Assembly (NCBI GenBank): GCA_930367215.1
Contig: OV884056.1
Location: forward strand, 39,246,308-39,310,307
Source of the DNA: Pollenia angustigena
Taxonomy: Eukaryota; Arthropoda; Insecta; Diptera; Polleniidae
Reading direction: 5' to 3'
DNA: 64,000 nucleotides
Shown here piece after piece: positions 56,094 to 64,000 of the stretch (position 1 is its first letter; each line of letters starts with the position of its first letter). Position numbers and translations under genes: made by a program. The notes beneath the pieces were generated by a model, which had not been told where the DNA came from, did not search any database, and saw only the letters and a program-made list of their open reading frames with translations.

Positions 56094-59000
56094 TGACGCG
56101 AAAAATAGAAAGGGACCTAAGGGTTTTGCCATTTTAAAGATTTAAATACGTGTATCTTTGGTGTACCATCACTGAGCGTGTTGGTATTGGTCTCATTTGA
56201 AAGCGACACATCTCAACCTTGTTGGTCAACCTTGAAAACGCGCATAGGTCATCCCTACCTCTTGCTTTGTGTTTTTTTTTTTTTTTTGTTTTTACTGTTC
56301 CTTTTACCTTACTGGTCCCTTTCTCTATGCGCTGTCACATATAGAGAAGGTATGAAGGAGCAGTTTTGCTCAAGTAACTTCGAATTTTTGAGACATGACT
56401 TTATTGCAATAAAGGAGCGATATGTTTTAACAGGAAAAAAGTGACAATTGGTTATAATTTCACACAGACCTCATAAAAACTTCTTTTTGAAATAGAATCA
56501 ATCTAAGTTTTTTGGTTGTTTAATTAAATTCTTATTAATTTTTTTCGAATCGGTTTATATTTGAAATTATTACTGGAATCAAGTAATATAGCAAATATAA
56601 ATCTTAATGCCCTTCACCACGGAGCGGTAAGAACAAAAGATTATGGTGTTTTCTTTTCTACACATAAATATGACATTTTATTTAAAGAAATACAAATTGG
56701 TGTTCCTTTCTCAAACATGCTTTTCTATTTAAAGAAGTGGTTTGTTTTATTCTAAAAAACTCACCCTAACAAATGGAATAAGGCATTGCAATTTAAGTCC
56801 CCTTATAAATCGATAGTGTTAATAATGCCCTGTAAAAATGTGACTTCTGTTTATTTATAGGGCTACCAGACGAAGTTCGGAAAAAATCGCCTCTAATCAG
56901 GACAGTGAAAATTTTAAATTTTAAAAGTTATTTTTTCTATTATTTTAATGTTAAATACATAAGACAGCATTACATTGTTAATGGTAGGTTGTCAGTGATA
57001 TACAATTTAAGTGGATTTGGTGTAATAAAATTGTTGCAAAAAAAATCGTCAAATCAAAAAATTTTAAAAACTTGGTGTCAATAAATCGGCAATCTGCAAA
57101 GGTATTTGCTTGTTAATGTAATTTATGGAAAAAACAAAAGAAATAGGAATTTCGTCAATCATTTTGTTCTTTTATTTATTTATTTAATATCAATCAATAA
57201 ACAAAGTTTGGTTTATGAATATTATTTTATATTTTTTGAAGAACAAACTTTTTGATTTACGAATGCAATTATTGCTCCATTGTTCTGTCATTGCCCTGCC
57301 GACGTTTTTGCTTGTACTTGGCAATAAATATTGATACGTGTAGACCCGGCGTTATATTTTGAAGAATAAACTTTTTGTCAGAGCGATCCAATTTCGTGTT
57401 TTGTTCTCGTCAAATAAGAAATTGCATTATAAGAAAGCTTTCAAGTCATTTTATACGTGCACCTTTTAACAAATTGGTTTTTTTTTGTAGAAAAGAAAAC
57501 ACCATTAGATAAATACAGTTTTTTATATAAAAATAAGTCTATTTTGTGTTACTCTTTCCGTTTTTTTAGATATACACGCCTACTTCACCAGTACAGCCTT
57601 TCTTTTGGTGGAAGTTGTCTAATGAAAACCAAGATGCTTGTACCTAATTTGGAAACGTTGGCACGTCCACTTCTCAATCCCGCCCACATTTTGTCGGATG
57701 TTGTGTATTGATAACCAAGATGCCTTTGGCTAATTTCAAAACGTTAGCTCTTACCGTTCTTAAGATATACATAAAAAAAAACAGCTACAAGTTAATTATG
57801 GATTAAGTTATAGCCAGTCGTAGTTGTGGACCGATCTAGCTGAGTTTCAATAGCAAACTTTTCGGGACTACATTTGACAAAAATATGTAACAACCTAGTC
57901 CGGAACATGTTTGGGGTCTTTGAGAAACTCATTTTAACGGACGCACAGACATCATTAAGTGGACTTCGCTACTAATAAGGACACAGAATATATATACTTT
58001 GGAGGAAAACTTGTAATACCCTTTTACCATTTATACCATTAATGTTGTTGTGGGCCTATGAGTGTTCGATGGGTCGACAATTTTGTCCGTTATTTCTGTA
58101 TTAGGTATTATTTGGTTTGGCTTGGCAGACTAAACTTTCTTGTTTGTTTTTACACCGCTTGTGATAGATATAAAAAGCTTCTTGCAAAATGTTGGCTCCC
58201 CAGAATGTTTGACCAAGACCATTGGCCAACTTACGTGGGTGTGGCAAAAAATCAGACTGATACAAAAAGATTAAAACATGGTTGAAGTATGGTTTATAAA
58301 ACATATTTTTGTTCTAGTATTTCAATGCTTTCCAATCACTTGCTCGGTTTACTTGAAATTCTTTTATTCATTTTAAACCCCTTCACCGAAAATAAAAAAA
58401 TATAAGTAAAAGGTAGGTAAAGCTGTTATGATACTTGCTATTTTTTCTATATTGGAGGACAGTGCAAATATATTTGCATAGGAAAACTGACTAAGTGTAA
58501 AGAGTATGATTATATCATAAAAAATCTTGAAATGTCAAACAAATATACATGTGTTATCGATAAATAATCTAAGACTGTCAAAAAAAAAAAAAATACAAAA
58601 ATTTTTAACTTAAAATTGACATTTCCAGATTAATTGTTAGCACTGTTGCCAATTTTTTTAATTTTTGATCGAAAGTAGCGGGTTTTAACTTTTCTTTTGC
58701 GATTTTTAGCTTTTTTGACGGGTTTTTGTGGGCAAAAAACGTGGGCAGTATTGTTTGTTTTGTGTAAATAATGTAAAATATTACGAATTACATCGGGGTA
58801 TTTTCTTTTATTGAAAATTTATGATTTTAAATCCCATAGTTTCATCTGCCCAAGCTTTTACCATTTTTTTTTGTTTTTGTCAAAGAAAAAAAAAAAAAAA
58901 AATGAGAAATGTCAATCGAAAAAAGGGTTTGTTTATCAAATTGTATTTCTTGTTCTTTTTCGCATTTGTTGTTTCATTCAGTCAATCCTTAAAAAATCCA

Positions 59001-59990
59001 ATACAAAAAATAGCAAGTATCATAACACCTTAAGAAAAGCAAATTTGAATTTTCAAACTGCGATATATTTAATTCTTTTATAGGACTAGACCTGATAAAA
59101 TTTATAAAATCAGGGGTTAATTAAGAATTCCGCATATTTTTGTAATGCCTGAGGTGTCCTACTTTGAGAAGCTGCTATGTCTATAGACCCCAAATGCAAA
59201 TCTTAAACTCAAATACAAGTCCTTAATCGCACCTGAAATTTTATTCCAATCGGACTCACGGTTAGATTTATAGATTAAAGATTTATTCCCCTTTTTTCAA
59301 AATCTCCTCTTTTTTATGATAAAATTTCAGACCAATACCAAATTTATTTTACAAAATTTTGATTCGGCCACAATGTGCAGAAAATGTTAAAATCTTAAAC
59401 AAAATAATACCAACTTAATATTATGAATATTTTTTACTTGACTGATTTCTTTGAAATAAATTTTATTTTGGTACAAGTAATAAATATTACACAATAAGGT
59501 TACTTGCAAGAAAATAAACAAAAATCTAAAAAAAGTCTAACAGCGCAACAGTGTGTAAATTCTATTTTAGTTTAGGGTTAGCAAGTCAATTGGGATTATA
59601 ATCGCACGAAGAATGATGCAATTACGAATAAAATTTTAAACAATTTAAAAATATAATTTCAAGTGCAGTTTAAAGTCAGAGCAAGTTAAATTGCCAATAG
59701 CGGTATTCAATGTTTGGTGCGTTTTAGGTTGCAACGGTTTGGTAGTGCAATAATTTTATCATTGACAGTGAGCGGTATTTTAAGCAACTATGCAATGCTA
59801 GATGCAAATTAGATAACAGCTGTTTAACGGAATTATTGGTCGTGGAAATTTACAAAAAGTTGTTTGATTATTTTGTGAAATTGTTTTAAAATGCCACGAA
59901 GCAGTGCAAAGAAAATATTATCGCAGCATTAGTAGAACTACGCCAATCGTTGGTCTTTTTATAAGATTTCTTAAGGTATCGTACCTTCCA
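56094..59990. other. AT-rich region with scattered repeat pieces
   Basis: 57580-57780 has two diverged units around AACCAAGATGC(T/C)T and CTAATTT(G/C)(G/A)AAACGTT. 57805-58035 is a dispersed-repeat copy (ATATATATACTTTGGAGGAA). 58630-58740 resembles the GCCA/TCGC-rich ends of the hAT element at 35.7 kb. Frames here carry no domain. No gene is supported. Confidence 0.4.
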
Positions 59991-61300
59991 CACGCAGAGA
60001 AAAAATATGGTTGGGCATGGTTACGGCAACAACACTATGTTTAATGTAACAATATATTGTTGTCGTACACAAATAATTGTTATTTTTATTTAATATCAAC
60101 AATATTATAGTTACTGTAAACATATCAATGTTTATCGCAATTATGAATTTGAGTATTGTTGACCGAAAAATAATTATTTTTCTAACAACTTAAGTATGAT
60201 AACTTTCTAAACATATTATATTTCTCACAACCATATCATGATATTTAATAGCCATAACATGATAACTTTCTATACATTTATCATATTATGTTAAAGATGC
60301 AATCAAACTATTTTTACTCTAATCATATTATGTTAGCGCCATTTGTAAAATAATTTTGAAGCAGTTGTGTCGTTTTTTTATTTGTAAGCGGTTAATTATT
60401 TAAAAGATAAAATGCCATAAAAAATAAGTTTAAAGAAATTAAAAAATTAAAATATTAGCGGAGTTCATTCAAGTATTAGTGATTTAATAGTGCAAATGCA
60501 AAATATCATTTTTTTGTAAAATCCAGCAACAAAACACACAGAGATTTCGTTATATTTTATAAAAGTGCTACGATATTTCTGTGGTTTTCATGGGCAGTTT
60601 TCATGTGTTAAAACAAATTTTTCAGGCAAGCCGAAAAACCATTCTAGATCAAACTGTGGGCTAGGTATTGTACTTTTTAAACTTTGTCACTACGTTAAAA
60701 AATCGGAATTGATCCATCTTTTTTAAAAAAAAGGTAAAGAGCGTTCAGAATTAGGCAATATGGCATCAACATCTTAAAATAGAAAAAATGGGCATACGCG
60801 GTTGCCCATGAAAACCACAGATTTTTCATTTGCTCTTTTGCAAGACTTATATTGAACTCCGCTATTTGATTTAACATAAGGAAAAATTGTAAAAAGCCAC
60901 AAAATAAAAAATCGATGCAAAAATATTTTAATTTATTTTGTATTTTTATGACAGCTATGAAAGGTGCTGTATCATAATATGATTGCTTCTAAATTTATTA
61001 TGAATAACATGATGATAATATGATTACTTCTTAGCTTATTATGATCAACATGACAATAATATGATTAATTTCTTAGCTTATTATGATCAACATGACAATA
61101 ATTTGATTACTTCTTAACTTAGTATGATTAACAGAATAATAATATGAATAAGGGAAAAATATTATGATGTAATAGTACGAGTATATTTAGTCATAATATG
61201 ATTCAATAATAATCTTAATATGGTTACTACAATCATAATTCTTATCATAATATGTTGCTCTTAGAATATGTTTACCACAACCATGTTTTTTCTTTGCGTG
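59991..61300. mobile_element. CAC-GTG type element (1310 bp)
   Basis: Starts CACGCAGAGAAAAAATATGG and ends CCATGTTTTTTCTTTGCGTG, with non-palindromic CA directly repeated on each side (59989-59990, 61301-61302). Both flanks have arrays of AATCATATTATGA-like motifs (60215-60335, 60970-61250). A separate palindromic unit lies in the middle (60455-60864). Confidence 0.8.
60455..60864. mobile_element. Palindromic insertion inside the previous element
   Basis: TTAGCGGAGTTCA at the left and TGAACTCCGCTA at the right, with inner arms GTGGTTTTCATGGGCA / TGCCCATGAAAACCAC. The motif TTAGCGGAGTTCA together with GTGCAAATGCAAAATAT recurs inverted at 62022-62080, so half of another copy lies outside. Confidence 0.6.
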
Positions 61301-61900
61301 CACCTTATAATATTCCATGTTGCATAGATACCGCCTTTTTCAATATATTTCTTATAAAACATTTGATCTGTTGGTGTCTAAATAATAATAAAGAAACTGC
61401 TTTTGAAAAGTTACGGACTTCTCTTAAGTACTAACGTCTATGTTTTCTGACTCCTCCAAATAATCCAAAACAGTTTTTATTTCATCTGCCGTCCACTTTT
61501 TGTTGGAGTTTTCTCTTTTTAATTTTTTATTTAGAGTTGTCTGCTCCAAATCTTAAATTTTGTTTCGCGATTCTAAATTATTGTTTACATATGTCAGCTG
61601 TTCGATTATCAGCTATGTAAACGCAATACATGTAGCAAAAAAGAGCTAAACCGTTTTAGTGTTGCGCAAAAGCAATGATGTGACAATTGAAATTCTGTAT
61701 ATTTTGTTGTTGGATTGCAAACAAAAATATGTGCAATTTATAGAGTAGCCATCAAATAAACTGTGATACAATTTTTAAATATTATGTGTTTTAAAAATAA
61801 TTCCATGTTTTATGTTTTTTGTATTATAGATGTTAAATGTAAAATTTTTGTTTTTAAAGTTTGCTTTTTAATGTAATAATATGTATATAAAAAAATACGA
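61301..61900. other. AT-rich spacer
   Basis: No gene or element boundary recognised. It leads into the ribozyme-like motif. Confidence 0.45.
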
Positions 61901-61901
61901 T

Positions 61902-61940
61902 CCTCAGACGAAGTCGACAAAAAATCGACGAAACGTCGGG
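61902..61940 (+). ncRNA. Hammerhead-ribozyme-like motif
   Basis: CTCAGACGA (one or two changes from the CUGANGA core), a perfect stem GTCGA/TCGAC with an A-rich loop, then GAAAC and GTCGG. This is the order of the conserved hammerhead core and is usual for the minimal hammerheads of Penelope-like and related retroelements. A more eroded relative is at 18401-18440. Activity is not shown. Confidence 0.45.
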
Positions 61941-62398
61941 AAAAAATGTATTAAAATTGTGTTTTTAATTACATAAAAGATTATAGGCCGTATTAGCTTA
62001 ACAAGGAAATACAAACAGCTACAATATTTTGCATTTGCACTTTCGCAAGACCATTCGCATCAAACACTGAACTCCGCTAATGTTTGCAGCAGACCTGGGC
62101 GATTTGCACCACTTCTGCATTACCATTAAATTTATCATAAAATATTTTAATGCAAAATTCACATATAAAATTTGAATTAAAAAACATAAACGCAATTGCC
62201 GCTAGAGTTTTTCATTTGCCAGACATTCTCATATCCCAGGAAAGCGGGATTTATTTTTTAATTTCCCGGGAATTGCAACATATAATGGTGCCTATTGCAA
62301 AATAAGAACATTTACATGAAAACAAAAACAAAACAAAACTAAATTGACAAAAATTGTTTTTGTTATCTATACATTTCTAAAATAAAATTAACGCGAGA
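61941..62398. other. Spacer with a half copy of the 60.45-kb palindromic unit
   Basis: 62022-62080 (TTTTGCATTTGCACTTTCGC, then CTGAACTCCGCTAA) is a single arm. The remainder is AT-rich; nothing else was recognised. Confidence 0.45.
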
Positions 62399-62406
62399 GT
62401 TGTAAC

Positions 62407-62908
62407 CAGTGTTCGAAAATAAACAGTACATTATTTAACGTTCGGCTCACACACCCAGGAACGATATCAATTTTTTTAGTGATTGTGTTGACATAAATAA
62501 CCCTTAATACCGTTCGTAGCTATTTTCTTCGTTAAAAAACAGAACAATTGTAGTGATACTTTAGACAAACATTATATTTTAATGTTCTATAATGTTTTTT
62601 TCGTGTGTGTATTTTGTTTTTGTAAAAATGTTTTTTTTTACTAGCCAAAAGGGACGAACATTAACGAGCCGAACCGAACACATTTAAGTTTGTGGATTTT
62701 CAAAAAAAAACCGAACGGAATTAAATGTTCACATCTTTAGTTGAGTTTGATAAAAACAGTAATATTTTTGTGTTCGAAAGATGACTAACAGGGAAACGTT
62801 ATTTTTTTTTTTTAATGATTTTCAATACAATAATGGCGTTTGTGTTTTCCACAAATCTACCGAACCAAACATTAAAAAACGATATTTAGTGTTTATTTTC
62901 GAACACTG
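62407..62908. mobile_element. hAT-type MITE, copy 2 (502 bp)
   Basis: Perfect ends CAGTGTTCGAAAATAAACA and TGTTTATTTTCGAACACTG with a perfect 8-bp duplication GTTGTAAC (62399-62406, 62909-62916). It is highly similar to 6743-7293 but lacks that copy's internal palindrome and a few other bases. Confidence 0.92.
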
Positions 62909-62916
62909 GTTGTAAC

Positions 62917-63975
62917 GCGTTTCTTTCTCTTTTAAAAACTGTAAATGTTGTATGACAAACAAAAACAATGTTTTGTTTTTGTTTTCATGTAAATGTTCGC
63001 TTCTTCGACGCGTCGCGACGCGTATTTTGGAATAGCCACCAATATTTATTTGAACAAAAAAGAAATAACAATTCATGAGCTCTATTTAATAAGTTTATCA
63101 ATGTTATTAAAAGAACATTTTGAATTTGAAGCCGCAATTAATATATTTGCACCTAGATGAAAACCCTAATTTCATTAAATAACTTAAACAAATACTTTTA
63201 TGTAAATATGTACATATTATATCAACCAAAACAAAACTTTTCTATTCTTAATTCAGTCTTTAGCACTCTGTATTTATTTCTGAAAACTATTCATAATCGA
63301 TTTGTTTTTGTTTACATTTTCAAATAAAAATAGGCCATCCGTGATTAATAATTCAATTTGTTGATTGTTTGTGAACATTTTTCATAAAGAAAAAAATATG
63401 TATAAAAATATCTTAATATAATAGTTAATAGTATTTTAACCACTCACACATGTTTGATTTCTGCTTCTTATATTCTTAATAGAAATAAATGTAAGTAAAT
63501 TGTCACTTTCTTAATAAATTCTCAAATAAAAGAAATACAAATATTATTAAACTTCACTAATGTGATTAGTAAATTTTTCAATAAATACCAAAATAAAATT
63601 ATTATAACAGCAAAAACAACCATAAATAAATAAACAAAAAAATACTACAATGTTTCTCTGATTTCGCATGAAACAAATAAATTAAAACATGACATATTCA
63701 ACGTAGAACAAATATGTATGCATCTACCGGTTAGGGTTAGGTACCCTCAATAACACTATGCCACAAAACAACTAACCTCAAAAATAAGTAATTTTCTACA
63801 CTAAATTGAGGCTGCTGAAAACGAAAATGACATTTTTTTATTTTCTAAAGTAGCGTTTTCGAGATATAAGCGAAAATAGTGTCTGTAGTTGTTTAAGGTA
63901 TTTCGATCTCGAGAACTGTTCAATTGAATTTTACAAGACTTAAACTTCTGCAAAGATATATATTTTCTCTTTCAG
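62917..63975. other. AT-rich region, possible intron
   Basis: GACGCGTCGCGACGCGT near 63008 is a CG-rich palindrome-like word. 63715-63900 is less AT-rich. No gene supported. If the acceptor at 63974 is real, this is intronic. Confidence 0.35.
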
Positions 63976-64000
63976 CCCATATCTATACTGTGTGGATCGG
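63976..64000 (+). other. Possible exon start at the window edge
   Basis: TATTTTCTCTTTCAG (63961-63975) is a strong-looking splice acceptor. The remaining 25 bases stay open in at least two frames (for example PYLYCVDR). Too short to identify. Confidence 0.2.

Overview
The window reads as an AT-rich, repeat-dominated stretch of a fly nuclear genome (higher Diptera, probably calyptrate). The reasons are one clear insect-type single-copy gene (neurochondrin), fly-style translation context, a very low coding density, and a mix of hAT, piggyBac, Tc1/mariner, PIF/Harbinger, Helitron, LINE and tRNA-derived SINE relics. The species cannot be fixed from the sequence alone.

Layout. 0-4 kb: one intact protein gene, neurochondrin, on the minus strand (1206-3377), with its flanks. 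Just upstream is a possible 29-codon exon on the plus strand. 4-14 kb: three SINE copies on the minus strand, a hAT MITE with a perfect target duplication, a 1.4-kb fold-back element, and a 4.2-kb terminal-inverted-repeat element holding further nested insertions. 14.6-21 kb: a palindromic element split by a decayed LINE (endonuclease plus reverse transcriptase), then the RNase H end of a second, unrelated LINE. 21.7-27.2 kb: a MITE with 2-bp target duplications, a piggyBac-like element, a decayed Helitron helicase split by another MITE, and an inverted-repeat element carrying a third MITE. 28-39 kb: a plus-strand SINE, two hAT-like elements, a Helitron-like element with an internal minisatellite, LINE and Tc1/mariner-type transposase fossils, and nested MITEs. 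39-52 kb: a pair of inverted MITEs, a PIF/Harbinger two-gene fossil, a LINE 3' end, and a Tc1-like element. 54-64 kb: a Helitron 3' half, more MITEs, a hammerhead-ribozyme-like motif, and a second copy of the 6.7-kb hAT MITE.

No gene network can be read here. Neurochondrin is the only gene I would call functional, and every transposon protein is broken. The most interesting structural result is a set of six boundary-complete elements with CAC...GTG termini (CACAGAAAAAA or CACGCAGAGAAAAAA type). Each is flanked by a 2-bp duplication, and several carry arrays of a short palindromic motif. This fits the CMC (CACTA/Mirage/Chapaev) style of transposon, though no transposase is present to prove it. 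Stretches described as holding nothing are AT-rich DNA in which I found no supported gene or repeat by eye; unrecognised repeats may well remain.
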